A DNA stretch of 64,000 nt from Candidatus Saccharimonadota bacterium (GCA_017431725.1 JAFRKN010000014.1:1-64000), one strand, 5' to 3'; positions 42,052-51,349 are shown, counted from the first letter of the stretch. Numbers and translations are program-made. Notes: generated by a model not told the origin, from the sequence alone.

Positions 42052-42470
42052 TGGATGGTGGCGTAGTAGCTTTTATTGTGGCTATATTGATTGTAGCTGT
42101 GTTAATTTTTGTAGCAATATTATTAACAGGAAAACGTGGTTATCACTTTAATGTTGAGGCATACCAAACGCGATTTTTGACAATTGAAAATAGCTTGAAA
42201 CAAGAAAATAAAGCTAGCTTTATGACAACAATTATTGAGGCAGATAAATTACTTGATAAGGCGATGGTGGAAATGGGCGTACCGGGAAAAACTATGGGAG
42301 ATAGACTTAAAAAAGCTGGGGGAAGATTTTCGAATTTAAATGGCGTATGGCGTGTGCATAAACTCCGCAATGCAATTGCGCACGAAACTGATTTGGAGAT
42401 TAGTTATAAACAAGCTAGTAATGCTTTGGTGATTTATAAACAGGCCTTAAAAGATTTAGGAGCAATCTAA
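42051..42470 (+). CDS. Membrane-anchored HEPN-like small protein within the gatCAB operon
   Basis: This 139-residue protein has one N-terminal membrane helix (residues ~5-26) and a helical cytoplasmic domain. KLRNAIAH (R106-x4-H111) matches the R-x4-6-H signature of HEPN domains, and the C-terminal SYKQASNALVIYKQALKDL helix fits the fold. HEPN proteins are often RNases, but many close relatives are non-catalytic. It is joined to gatA and gatB by one-base overlaps, so it is made with the amidotransferase. The name and function are unknown to me. Confidence 0.65.
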   Translation: MDGGVVAFIVAILIVAVLIFVAILLTGKRGYHFNVEAYQTRFLTIENSLKQENKASFMTTIIEADKLLDKAMVEMGVPGKTMGDRLKKAGGRFSNLNGVWRVHKLRNAIAHETDLEISYKQASNALVIYKQALKDLGAI

Positions 42471-43987
42471 TGAAATATTATCCAACTATTGGTATAGAGT
42501 GTCACGTACAGTTAGCGACCAAAACTAAGTTGTTTTCGGAAGTAGATAATGACGCGAGAGGGAAAGAGCCAAATTCTTGTGTTTCGCCGGTAGATTATGC
42601 TTTGCCAGGGATGTTGCCAAGATTAAATGGTGAAGCGATTAAATTAGCAATTCGGGCAGGAAAAGCAATGAATTGTAAGATTAACGCTGCTTCGAGGTTT
42701 GACCGAAAACATTATTTTTATCCAGATTCGCCAAAGGGTTACCAGATTACGCAGTTTTATCATCCGATTATTGGACCGGGGTTTGTGGAGCTGGCAAATG
42801 GCACGAAAATTAGAGTTGAACATGCACACCTCGAGGGAGATGCGGGAAAATTAACACATTTTGATACTTATTCTCTAGTCGATTTAAACCGAGTTGATAC
42901 GCCACTAATCGAGATTGTTTCGGAGCCGGATATTCATTCGGCAAAGGATGCACACGATTATTGTAAAGAATTGTGGCGATTGATGATTTTTGCGGGCGTT
43001 TCTTATGGCGATTTGTATAATGGGAATATGCGGTTTGACGTAAATATTTCTCTAGCGCCGGAAGGAGTAAAAAAATTAGGAACACGGGTAGAAATTAAAA
43101 ATTTGAATTCGTTTAGATCGGTTGAGCGAGCGGCGGAATATGAGATTACAAGACAGGCGAAATTGCTTGATAACGGCGAAAAAATTATTCAGGAAACACG
43201 GGGATGGAGTGATGAAACTGGTAAAACTACAGCGCAGCGCTCTAAGGAAGAAGCGAAAGATTATCGTTATATGCCAGAATCAGATTTACCACCACTGAAT
43301 CTTAGTGCTGAATTTATTGAGGCTGAGTCGGCTAAATTGCCTTTGATGCCAGCGGATTATCGCCAAATATTTGGTAATGCTATCCCAAATGATACACTCG
43401 AAATTTTACTCGATTATCCTACCCTGATGCAAAAAATAGGAGAAGTGGGCGCTAAGACGTTCTCTCTCGACCTCGTTCACTCGCGCCCGTCTTCACGGGG
43501 CTCGTTCACTTCGCTCGGGCAGCAGCCCTCGCGGGACACGGTCTCGAGAGAATCGTCTGGCGCGCTCAAACTAATTGCTAATTTATTTGCATCGGTACTA
43601 CTAGCTGAAGAAAAGTCGGCGGAATATCTGAATGATTTACCTCTAGCGAAAGATTTGGCTGAACTGGCAGAGATGAACGAGAAAAAAGAGTTGTCTTCTA
43701 CTGCGACAAAAGAGGTATTTTTGCGCTTATTTGATCCGCAAATGAAGGGGCGAGGAGCAAAAAATATTGCGAAAGAATTGGGGCTAATTCAGGAAAATGA
43801 TTTGGGGGCGCTGGAAGCGATTGTTGACACAGTATTAGCAAAACCAGAAACAAAGAAAGCTCAGGATGATTTTAGAGCAGGGGAAGAAAAAGTGATTGGA
43901 TTTTTGGTCGGGCAGGTGATGAAAGAATCACATGGTAAGGCAAATCCGAGCGCTGTGCAAGAGATTTTGAGAAAAAAATTAGCCTAA
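42470..43987 (+). CDS. gatB: Asp/Glu-tRNA(Asn/Gln) amidotransferase subunit B
   Basis: This 505-residue protein binds the mischarged tRNA and performs the kinase/amidation step. It has YPTIGIECHVQLATKTKLFSE, the PGMLPRLN and KHYFYPDSPKGYQITQF motifs, EIVSEPDI, MRFDVNISL and ETRGWSDETG. The C-terminal YqeY-like tail is present (AKNIAKELGLIQ, GFLVGQVMKESHGKANP). An extra ~35 residues after EVGAKT, encoded by a GC-rich palindrome (43447-43564), interrupt the helical domain. The frame stays open. Confidence 0.95.
   Translation: MKYYPTIGIECHVQLATKTKLFSEVDNDARGKEPNSCVSPVDYALPGMLPRLNGEAIKLAIRAGKAMNCKINAASRFDRKHYFYPDSPKGYQITQFYHPIIGPGFVELANGTKIRVEHAHLEGDAGKLTHFDTYSLVDLNRVDTPLIEIVSEPDIHSAKDAHDYCKELWRLMIFAGVSYGDLYNGNMRFDVNISLAPEGVKKLGTRVEIKNLNSFRSVERAAEYEITRQAKLLDNGEKIIQETRGWSDETGKTTAQRSKEEAKDYRYMPESDLPPLNLSAEFIEAESAKLPLMPADYRQIFGNAIPNDTLEILLDYPTLMQKIGEVGAKTFSLDLVHSRPSSRGSFTSLGQQPSRDTVSRESSGALKLIANLFASVLLAEEKSAEYLNDLPLAKDLAELAEMNEKKELSSTATKEVFLRLFDPQMKGRGAKNIAKELGLIQENDLGALEAIVDTVLAKPETKKAQDDFRAGEEKVIGFLVGQVMKESHGKANPSAVQEILRKKLA
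43447..43564. repeat. GC-rich in-frame palindromic insertion in gatB (~118 bp)
   Basis: Arms near 43447-43473 and 43540-43564 are imperfect inverted copies (GCGC..AGACG.TTCTCTC on one side, its complement on the other). The interior holds two direct CTCGTTCACT copies and a CCCGTCTTCACGGG hairpin. GC content is far above the surrounding gene. It encodes residues absent from typical GatB. Confidence 0.7.
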
Positions 43988-44002
43988 ACGGCCGATATTC
44001 TC

Positions 44003-44031
44003 ATTATATCACACATTTTATGAAATGTCAA
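44003..44031 (-). promoter_or_regulatory. Consensus promoter antisense to gatB
   Basis: On the minus strand TTGACA (plus 44026-44031), 17 bp and TATAAT (plus 44003-44008) with TGA extension. The predicted start (~43996) lies 9 nt beyond the gatB stop, pointing into gatB. No minus-strand gene follows. Confidence 0.6.
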
Positions 44032-44088
44032 GTTTTAATTCTGGGAGGGTCTTTTCTTTTTGATTAATTTGTGATAGAATGAAAAAAA

Positions 44089-44120
44089 TCTGTCTTCTTT
44101 TTGAGTGTGAGCTCGGCAGA
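44089..44120 (+). promoter_or_regulatory. Leader hairpin upstream of fusA
   Basis: TCTGTC (44089-44094) pairs with GGCAGA (44115-44120), one wobble. A TGATAGAAT -10 lies upstream (~44072-44080), and AAAGGAG precedes the ATG at 44146. Confidence 0.45.
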
Positions 44121-44145
44121 AAACAATAATAAAATAAAGGAGCAT

Positions 44146-46245
44146 ATGGCTACTGACATTAAGGATTTAAGTAAGCTGCGAAATATCGGGATTATTGCTC
44201 ATATTGACGCAGGGAAAACTACGACTTCTGAGGCGATTTTGTATCGCACAGGTTTAAAACATAAGATTGATTTAGTAAAAGGGGGAACTGGTGGTGCTGA
44301 TACTGACTGGATGGAACAGGAAAAGGAACGTGGAATTACCATTACTTCAGCGGCCGTAACAGTTTATTGGAAGAATCATCAAATTAATATTATTGACACT
44401 CCGGGCCATATTGATTTTACGGCGGAGGTGGAGCGGTCTCTGCGCGTGTTGGATGGCGCAGTAGTAGTTTTTGACGGAAAAATGGGAGTAGAGGCGCAGT
44501 CCGAGACGGTTTGGCGCCAAGCGACCAAATATGGCGTGCCACGTATCTGTTTTGTAAATAAAATTAATCAGATTGGTGGAGATTTTTATAAATCACTTGA
44601 TTCTATCCATAAGCGTTTATCGAAAAATGCAGTGGCCATCCATCTTCCGATTGGTTTTGAAAAAGACATTTGTGGAGTAGTTGATTTAATTGATATGAAG
44701 GCTTACACCTATAAAGATTACGCCGATCATGAATTGACTGTGGGTGAAATTCCAGCTGATATGGTAGAAAAGGCCAAAAATGCGCGTTCGATGTTGATTG
44801 AAGAAGCAGTGCAAGCGGACGAAGCTTTGATGGATAAGTTCTTTAGCGAAGGTGAAGATTCAATTACGGTAGATGAATTAAAAGCAGCACTTCGAAAACG
44901 GGTTCTAGACGGTGATTTCTTCTTGGTGACCGGTGGAGATGGACGCGGAGTGATTGTGGAGAAGGTACTTGACCTTATGACCGATTATTTGCCATCACCG
45001 CTCGATCGTGATCAGGGACAAACCGTCGGAACGAATCCAAAAACTGGCGACCAGGTGGTCCGTAAAGCGGATAATTCTGAGCCTTTGACGGCATTGGCCT
45101 TTAAAATTGCGACGGATCCATTTGTAGGTAAGTTGATTTTTATTCGCGTTTATGCAGGGAAATTAAAGTCTGGCGATACTATTTTGAATGCTTCGACTGG
45201 TGATAAAGAACGAATTGGACGTTTAGTTCGGATGCATGCCAATGACCGAAAGGATATTTCGGAAATCGGGGCGGGGGACATTGCGGCAGTAGTAGGATTA
45301 AAGAATTGTACAACTGGGACGACTTTGTGTGATCCAGCACATCCGATTTTGTTGGAGTCAATTGACTTTCCCGATCCACCGGTATCGATTGCTGTAGAAC
45401 CTAAAACTAAAGCTGATCAGGAAAAAATGGGGATTGGGCTATCGAAAATGGCTGAGGAAGACCCAACTTTCCGCGTGCATACCGATGAGGAAACGGGACA
45501 GACGATTATTTCGGGTATGGGCGAGCTGCATCTTGAGATTATTATTGACCGCTTGAAACGCGAACACAATGTTGAGGCCAATACGGGTGCGCCACAGGTA
45601 GCTTATCGTGAAACGATTAAGGGAACGGCAGAAGCTCAGGGTAAACATATTAAGCAGTCTGGTGGACGTGGTCAGTATGGTGATGTTTGGATTAAGTTTG
45701 AGCCAAATGAGGCGGGAAAGGGCTTTGAGTTTATTGATCAAATTAAGGGTGGTGTGGTGCCACAAGAATATCGTAAACCAGTCCAGAAAGGCGTTGAAGA
45801 TACGCTTGCTGGTGGTGTCATTGCTGGTTATCCAGTGGTTGACGTCAAGGCAACTCTTTACGATGGCTCCTACCACGACGTAGACTCCTCTGAGCTCGCC
45901 TTTACCCTCGCTGGTAGTTTGGCAACCCGTGAAGGCATCAAAAAGGCTAATCCAGTATTACTTGAGCCGGTTATGAAGATGGAAATTACCACGCCAGAAG
46001 ATTTCATGGGTGACGTGATTGGTGATATCAACTCGAGACGGGGACGTATTGACGAGATGGAAGATTTGAATGGTGGAGCGAAATTAATTAAAGCATTTTG
46101 TCCGTTGGCTAATTTGTTTGGTTATACTGGGGATTTGCGTGGAATGACGCAAGGGCGGGCGGCTTCTTCGATGGAACTCTATGCCTATGAGGAAGTTCCA
46201 CCGAACGTAGCTCAAGAAATTATTGAAAAGCGGAATTCGAAATAA
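44146..46245 (+). CDS. fusA: Elongation factor G
   Basis: This translocation GTPase is 699 residues from the ATG at 44146, where AAAGGAG supports the start; a frame opening at 44101 runs through the leader and is rejected. Motifs: AHIDAGKTT (G1), [10 protein letters not shown] (G2), DTPGHIDF (G3), NKIN (G4), then domains II-V ([38 protein letters not shown]). The usual NKxD is NKIN here. It ends in a strong terminator. In most bacteria it follows rpsG directly. Confidence 0.98.
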   Translation: MATDIKDLSKLRNIGIIAHIDAGKTTTSEAILYRTGLKHKIDLVKGGTGGADTDWMEQEKERGITITSAAVTVYWKNHQINIIDTPGHIDFTAEVERSLRVLDGAVVVFDGKMGVEAQSETVWRQATKYGVPRICFVNKINQIGGDFYKSLDSIHKRLSKNAVAIHLPIGFEKDICGVVDLIDMKAYTYKDYADHELTVGEIPADMVEKAKNARSMLIEEAVQADEALMDKFFSEGEDSITVDELKAALRKRVLDGDFFLVTGGDGRGVIVEKVLDLMTDYLPSPLDRDQGQTVGTNPKTGDQVVRKADNSEPLTALAFKIATDPFVGKLIFIRVYAGKLKSGDTILNASTGDKERIGRLVRMHANDRKDISEIGAGDIAAVVGLKNCTTGTTLCDPAHPILLESIDFPDPPVSIAVEPKTKADQEKMGIGLSKMAEEDPTFRVHTDEETGQTIISGMGELHLEIIIDRLKREHNVEANTGAPQVAYRETIKGTAEAQGKHIKQSGGRGQYGDVWIKFEPNEAGKGFEFIDQIKGGVVPQEYRKPVQKGVEDTLAGGVIAGYPVVDVKATLYDGSYHDVDSSELAFTLAGSLATREGIKKANPVLLEPVMKMEITTPEDFMGDVIGDINSRRGRIDEMEDLNGGAKLIKAFCPLANLFGYTGDLRGMTQGRAASSMELYAYEEVPPNVAQEIIEKRNSK

Positions 46246-46247
46246 TC

Positions 46248-46274
46248 AAAAAGACCTCTTTAGGAGGTCTTTTT
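46248..46274 (+). terminator. Rho-independent terminator after fusA
   Basis: AAAAAGACCTC (46248-46258) and GAGGTCTTTTT (46264-46274) form an 11-bp stem followed by further T. Confidence 0.9.
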
Positions 46275-46316
46275 TTGTGGTAAAATGAATTTATAGTATA
46301 AACAATTGAGGTAAAG

Positions 46317-47147
46317 ATGAAAAATTTTAATAAACTAGGTGAGAGCGGAAATACAGAACGAGAGACTGAGAAGGACGAGTTTCAATATGACTCTAAGGAA
46401 GAAGCTAGGCAAGAAGCGATTTATCATTCAAGTGAAATAAAAGATTCTGAATTTTCATTCGCAAAAAGACTGATGAAGTTAGAAGAAACAGAGGGAAAAA
46501 TGAGCGAAAAAGAACTTGAACGATGGGAAGATATACTTGCCGGCGAATACAAAAGAATGGAGGAAAATTTAGAGTTGGGTGAAATACGTGGTACTGAAGC
46601 GCGAACTGAAGTGTTACAACATATGGTTGCATATCCTGGAGAGGGGAAAGAAAAAGATTTAAGAAATACAATCGAAGCCAGATCTGGTGATTTTTTCTAC
46701 GAAAGAAGGGAGGCACTCAAAAAGGCGGCTGATGATCCAGGAGTAGATAAGAAGAAAAAAAGTGAAGTCAATGATCTTCTTAATAAATTTGTGAGTGTGG
46801 TTTATGAACACATCGATTTAAAATATATGGATAAACAAGATATTCGTGAACAATATGGAGATGATGGGCATATGTACGAATATACAAGACGCACGATTCA
46901 TAATAATGCCATAAAATATCTTAATGAATTAAATAATTTAGCAAAAGAATTAAACGTTCGCCCTTTTACTCCTCGTAATTTTTTGCCATCGGATTTAGTG
47001 GATGAAAAACACCAAACTGGGGCGGAAAAAATTGTTTTTAGATATGATAGAGATATTGTAGAAGAATATTATGCTTTTGCATTTCCTAGTGCTACAAGAA
47101 AAGCTCAGGCCATAGCAGATCAAAAGCAACGATTCGGGATTTATTAA
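46317..47147 (+). CDS. Hypothetical charged cytoplasmic protein (276 aa)
   Basis: I do not recognise this protein with confidence. It is hydrophilic and helical, rich in Glu and Lys, with no signal peptide or membrane segment. The C-terminal part (RRTIHNNAIKYLNELNNLAK, then FLPSDLVDE and VFRYDRDIVEEYYAFAF) looks like a folded domain and vaguely recalls DUF3232-type proteins. GAGG precedes the ATG. It stands alone between the fusA terminator and a minus-strand small gene. Confidence 0.6.
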   Translation: MKNFNKLGESGNTERETEKDEFQYDSKEEARQEAIYHSSEIKDSEFSFAKRLMKLEETEGKMSEKELERWEDILAGEYKRMEENLELGEIRGTEARTEVLQHMVAYPGEGKEKDLRNTIEARSGDFFYERREALKKAADDPGVDKKKKSEVNDLLNKFVSVVYEHIDLKYMDKQDIREQYGDDGHMYEYTRRTIHNNAIKYLNELNNLAKELNVRPFTPRNFLPSDLVDEKHQTGAEKIVFRYDRDIVEEYYAFAFPSATRKAQAIADQKQRFGIY

Positions 47148-47155
47148 GGAAAATG

Positions 47156-47177
47156 GCCCCCTGTAATAAGGGAGCCT
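47156..47177 (-). terminator. Terminator of the minus-strand 81-aa gene
   Basis: On the minus strand GGCTCCCT and AGGGGGCC pair with one wobble and are followed by ATTTTCC. On the plus strand the same stem has a mismatch. Confidence 0.6.
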
Positions 47178-47183
47178 CACATC

Positions 47184-47429
47184 CTATTGATAAATTGATG
47201 CCCTTGCGGCGATAGCTTCTGCAATTTCCAAAAGATCCATTTCTTCGTCAATGTAGATATTGTTTTCCTTTAAGGATTGAAGAAGAGTAGATTTTTCTTC
47301 TTCGGTCAAACTATTATACCCGAAGTTGAAAAATTGTGCATACTCTTTTGTACTGGCTACTTCCCGCAAAAGATTATGAAAATCTCCTTTAGACATCTCA
47401 AATATTTTGCGTTTAAAATAACCATCCAT
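47184..47429 (-). CDS. Hypothetical small protein (81 aa)
   Basis: This small acidic helical protein (GDFHNLLREVASTKEYAQFF, LTEEEKSTLLQSLKENNI, EIAEAIAARAS) is unknown to me. A promoter (TTGACA-N17-TAAAAT, plus 47465-47493) and a terminator frame it, which supports a real gene. GGTGGG lies 8 nt before the ATG. Confidence 0.6.
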   Translation of the reverse strand: MDGYFKRKIFEMSKGDFHNLLREVASTKEYAQFFNFGYNSLTEEEKSTLLQSLKENNIYIDEEMDLLEIAEAIAARASIYQ

Positions 47430-47464
47430 ATCTATCGCCCACCTTTCAATATTGGATTCTTCTT

Positions 47465-47493
47465 ATTTTATCATATTTTATTTAAAATGTCAA
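47465..47493 (-). promoter_or_regulatory. Promoter of the 81-aa gene
   Basis: On the minus strand TTGACA (plus 47488-47493), 17 bp and TAAAAT (plus 47465-47470) with a TGA extension; the predicted 5' leader is about 30 nt. Confidence 0.8.
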
Positions 47494-47500
47494 TACTTTT

Positions 47501-50500
47501 TTATTTACGGGAGAAGGAAACTTTGGAAATTTTTCTGTAGATGATGTAGCCAATGATGCCAACTGCAAAGGCAGAACAGGCAACGAGAACAATATTAAAT
47601 GACTCACTAATATGATTATTATTTTCATTAATTTTACCGGTATTTGGGACGGGGATTAAATCGGGGACTGGCTCTGGAGTAGGAAGTGGAGTTTCTACGT
47701 GGACGGTTTGATCGACATTATAGAGATTGTTGTGCTCGAGAACTAGTTGCTCATCTTGATAGAGATTCTCAAAGATCACCAGCTCGGCGCCAGCTAAATC
47801 TTTCGTATTGAGGGTGAAGCTCATTTCAACCTGGCCACAACATTCGGCAGGAGTAAAAGTAAGTTCGTCTTCTACTGGAGCATCATCGACTAGGAGTTTA
47901 TCGCCAGTACTTTTATCCATAATAGTCCCCTCTAGGGTATATTCTAAATCTGTTTTTAGGCAATATTCTACTTCGTCTACAATTTCTACCTCTTGATTTA
48001 GCGGGAGGATTTTCTTTTTGGTGGAGCGGTTGGTGGCAAAAGTTCTCAGGAAAAGAACCGTGAGCGTTTGATCGGTGTCATTAAGATCACTATGCTCTAA
48101 AACTAGAGTATCTTGATAGAAGAGCTTTTCGAAGACAACAATATCTTGACCGCCGAGACTACTGGAATCAAATTCAAATTCCATCTCAATTTCGCCACAT
48201 TCGGTGGTTGCATTAAGCGGAATGGAACTTTTGACTGGGTTGCCGTCAATAAGTAGTTCTTCACCAGTGTTTTTATCCATCAAAGTCCCTTCTAAAACAA
48301 AATCTACACCCGGGACGACACAATAACTGACCGTATCGACAATTTTTGCGATGTTTTCGGCTTCGACAAATTTATCATCGTCTTTGCTGTCAACGGCAAC
48401 TGTGCCTAAACTTTGAGCAACAAAGCGATTTTCAAAAGTTTTGGTAATAGTTTCGGCTGCTTCCGAAATCGTGGCAAGTTGGGTTGTAGGAGTAATTGGA
48501 ATATAACCAAAGCTTGGCTGCTCGGTAATTTCATAATCGCCGTAAGGGAGATTTTCGAAAGTAATTTGACAAATACCATCAGAGAGCGTTTGAGTCATAA
48601 TGACATCGTTATTTTGAATGGCTTGGCCAGCATGATAAACTAAGCCCCCTGTCTTATTGGTTAAAGTAAAGCTGGTGCCATCTAGCGGGAAATTGCCATT
48701 ATAGGGAGTGCAAGAATTGGTGTCGGCATCAATTTTATTAACAATAATCTGGCCTTTTTTGGCGGTATTGGTAAAAGTAATTTCGGCAGCTTCGGGAGAA
48801 GAAAGCGTCACGGTTTGAGCAGCGCCACCATTATATCCATTGGATGGTGTTTCGGAGATTTGGTAGGTACCATAAGGGAGGTTTTCGAAAGTAACTTCAC
48901 AACTACCAGACGAAAGGGTTTTGGTATCAACAACACTATTAGGAGCAAAAACGGTATTATTGTAATAAATTGAATTGGTAGATTTATTGATTAATTGGAA
49001 AGTGGTGCCATTAAAACTATTGTTACCCACCGTAGTACAACTGTTGGTCTCGGCGTCACGTTTGTTAACTCTGATGCTAGTTTTTTTGATGGTGTTATTA
49101 AAATAAATAATTCCATAGTTTTCTATGCCTCCGGGGGCGAGAAAAAAGCGATGAGGATCGGGATCGGCTACTTCTGATTTACACGTTTCCGATGATAGAT
49201 TATAAAAGGCATTATTGGCGACGGCTTCCTTTACGTAGTATGTTTGTCCAGCTACCAAATCTGAGAAAGTAACCGATGAATCACCATTGGATAAGGTATG
49301 GGTAGCAATCAATGTGCCTTCGCAGCTACCACTATATAAGGAAAATGTAATTCCGTCAAAAGTGCCATTACCTTGTGTATCTGAAGGTGCATTTGTACAA
49401 TCTCGGCTGAGTTCGGCATCACATTTATTGACTTTGATTTTACCAATGGGTTCATTCACGAAGGTGGCAGTAGCAAAAGTTTCCGTGCCATTAACGGTAG
49501 CAGCGACAGATTTACAGCCGGTATCGGTTTCGTAATAATTTGTATTAGTGCCGATGGACTCTTTGATATAATAAGTCTCGTCTGCTTCTAGATTAGTATC
49601 AAATATTACACTGGTATCGTTGTCTGAAAGGGTTTTAGTAGAAATTGGAGTGCCAGAGCAGTTGCTACTACTATAAACGCTGAATTGAATACCAGCGAAA
49701 GACGGAGTATAAGTGCTGGAGCTACTTTGTTTGATGGCTTTGACTTTGCCTGGGATAATTGGGTTATTGGTAAAGGTTACTGTGGCGGAGGATTCGGTGC
49801 CATTCTCTGTGGCAGTGACAGATTTACAACTGGTATCGGTTTCGTAATAATTTGTATTGGTACCGATGGACTCTTTGATATAGTAAGTGGTTCCTTCCGT
49901 AAGATTAGTGTTAAATATTACGCTGCTGTTGCTACCAGAGAGAGTTTTAGTGTCAATCGGGGTACCAGAACAACTACTGCTACTATAAATACTAAATTGA
50001 ATTCCCGCAAAGGATGGGGTATAGGTATTGGAGCTACTCTTCTTCACTGCAGTAACTTTGCCAGGTATGATGGGATCATTGGTAAAAGTAGCGGTAGCAG
50101 AAGAGGTAGTGCCACTGGCGGTTGCAGTTACAGATTTACAGCTAGTATCAGTAAGGTAATAATTGGAGTTGGTTGCAGTCTCTTTGATATAGTAAGTATC
50201 ACCGACTTCTATATCTTCGTCGAAAACCACCCTGTCGCTAGAGCCAGAAATAGTTTTTGTATCAATTGCAGTGCCAGTGCAACTACTTCTCGTATAAAGA
50301 CTAAATTTAATACCGGAGAAAGACGGAGTGTGCGTACTAGAACTACTTTGTTTAATCGCCCTAACTTTACCTGGATTGGATTGTGGTATAGGTTCGTTGG
50401 TAAAGGTCGCAGTGGCGGACGATCCTGTGCCTGTAGTAGTTGCAGTAACAGATTTACAACTGGTATCAGTAAGATAATAATTGGAGTTGGTTGCAGTTTC

Positions 50501-51349
50501 TTTGATATAGTAAGTCTCACCTGCTTCTATGTCTTCATCAAAGACTACTCTATCGCTAGAGCCAGAAATAGTTTTTGTATCAATTGCAGTGCCAGTGCAA
50601 CTACTTCTCGTATAAAGACTAAATTCGATACCAGCGAAAGACGGCTCATCGGTGCTAGAGCTACTTTCTTTAATTGCTCTGACTTTACCTGGAGTTGGAG
50701 TAGGGGTCGGGGTAGCATTTTGTTCAATCCAAATCAAAGCTTGTCTTTCTGAAGTATCCGCAATTCTGTAGAGACTGTAATTTTTTGATTCTATATAAGC
50801 AGAACCATTTGAATTAATATAATTGCTTAGGCCATTAATGATGGCAGTAGCTTGTGAACTGCCTTGACTGCTGAGATAGCTGCGATCATTCGCATACATT
50901 GCTCCGATGGCAATATGCGTTAAGACATATCGCATCGTGCTATTACCTTTGTCCGAACCAAAAAGAGTAGTCATGATGCTATCGCTGGAGTGGGCACTGT
51001 AACCAACTGTACTTAAATAAATTAGCAGTCTCATAGAATCGTAATAACCGGAGGGGGCGGAACCTATAGTATAATAACCGGTGTTAAGCCCGAGTTTGCT
51101 AGGGTTTGCACAATAAGCGTTGATGCTCCCTCTGACTTTGTATTGATCGGTTTGAGCAGTGCTCGAGCCATTGCCATAAACACCATAAGAAGCGTAGTTT
51201 CCATCGCCTGTAACGTAGACTTCGGCTGCGTTAGCATACTTTTGAATAGTTTTAACAACGCCAAAAACCGAAATTGATAATATTAAAATGAATAAGAAGC
51301 TAAAAAATAGCTTGCGAAAAATAATTTTTTTCTCGTACAAAACCAACAT
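47501..51349 (-). CDS. Giant surface adhesin: thioester-like domain, CnaB/SpaA-type repeats, two VaFE-type domains, VPNTG anchor
   Basis: This 1282-residue protein has an uncleaved or cleaved signal helix (~13-34). An N-terminal domain (~43-212) follows, in which Cys80 (INAYCANPS) and Gln203 (RQALIW) match the Cys-Gln pair of TQXA thioester domains. After a Thr-Pro stretch come four near-identical ~104-residue CnaB/SpaA-like repeats (221-635) and three diverged ones (636-974). Two VaFE-type domains (~980-1098, ~1105-1219) contain VVFEKL/VIFENL, and their Q1094 and Q1214 are in DQT. A PT-rich linker, VPNTG (1234-1238), a membrane helix (~1252-1271) and a basic tail finish it. Gram-positive proteins of this design bind host surfaces covalently. 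Domain calls are by eye. Confidence 0.8.
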   Translation of the reverse strand: MLVLYEKKIIFRKLFFSFLFILILSISVFGVVKTIQKYANAAEVYVTGDGNYASYGVYGNGSSTAQTDQYKVRGSINAYCANPSKLGLNTGYYTIGSAPSGYYDSMRLLIYLSTVGYSAHSSDSIMTTLFGSDKGNSTMRYVLTHIAIGAMYANDRSYLSSQGSSQATAIINGLSNYINSNGSAYIESKNYSLYRIADTSERQALIWIEQNATPTPTPTPGKVRAIKESSSSTDEPSFAGIEFSLYTRSSCTGTAIDTKTISGSSDRVVFDEDIEAGETYYIKETATNSNYYLTDTSCKSVTATTTGTGSSATATFTNEPIPQSNPGKVRAIKQSSSSTHTPSFSGIKFSLYTRSSCTGTAIDTKTISGSSDRVVFDEDIEVGDTYYIKETATNSNYYLTDTSCKSVTATASGTTSSATATFTNDPIIPGKVTAVKKSSSNTYTPSFAGIQFSIYSSSSCSGTPIDTKTLSGSNSSVIFNTNLTEGTTYYIKESIGTNTNYYETDTSCKSVTATENGTESSATVTFTNNPIIPGKVKAIKQSSSSTYTPSFAGIQFSVYSSSNCSGTPISTKTLSDNDTSVIFDTNLEADETYYIKESIGTNTNYYETDTGCKSVAATVNGTETFATATFVNEPIGKIKVNKCDAELSRDCTNAPSDTQGNGTFDGITFSLYSGSCEGTLIATHTLSNGDSSVTFSDLVAGQTYYVKEAVANNAFYNLSSETCKSEVADPDPHRFFLAPGGIENYGIIYFNNTIKKTSIRVNKRDAETNSCTTVGNNSFNGTTFQLINKSTNSIYYNNTVFAPNSVVDTKTLSSGSCEVTFENLPYGTYQISETPSNGYNGGAAQTVTLSSPEAAEITFTNTAKKGQIIVNKIDADTNSCTPYNGNFPLDGTSFTLTNKTGGLVYHAGQAIQNNDVIMTQTLSDGICQITFENLPYGDYEITEQPSFGYIPITPTTQLATISEAAETITKTFENRFVAQSLGTVAVDSKDDDKFVEAENIAKIVDTVSYCVVPGVDFVLEGTLMDKNTGEELLIDGNPVKSSIPLNATTECGEIEMEFEFDSSSLGGQDIVVFEKLFYQDTLVLEHSDLNDTDQTLTVLFLRTFATNRSTKKKILPLNQEVEIVDEVEYCLKTDLEYTLEGTIMDKSTGDKLLVDDAPVEDELTFTPAECCGQVEMSFTLNTKDLAGAELVIFENLYQDEQLVLEHNNLYNVDQTVHVETPLPTPEPVPDLIPVPNTGKINENNNHISESFNIVLVACSAFAVGIIGYIIYRKISKVSFSRK
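49445..50689 (-). repeat. Four tandem ~310-bp coding repeats in the adhesin
   Basis: Units begin at residues 221, 327, 430 and 534 (GKVxAxK), 318, 309 and 312 bp apart. Units 1-2 are nearly identical and units 3-4 form a second close pair, suggesting duplication of a two-unit block or pairwise duplication. Each unit keeps two cysteines (SSCTGT; TSCKSV). Confidence 0.9.

Noticed and set aside
44101-44145. N-terminal extension of EF-G ([11 protein letters not shown]...)
   Set aside because: It runs through the leader hairpin; the AAAGGAG site and family start support the ATG at 44146.
49445-50689. CRISPR-like regular repeats
   Set aside because: The period (~310 bp) and in-frame coding conservation show protein repeats; there are no short repeats with unique spacers anywhere in the window.
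49685-50752. A 355-codon open frame on the plus strand opposite the adhesin repeats
   Set aside because: It is antisense to tandem coding repeats, has no ribosome site, and its repetitive product follows the adhesin repeat period. The adhesin strand has coherent domains, a promoter and a signal peptide.
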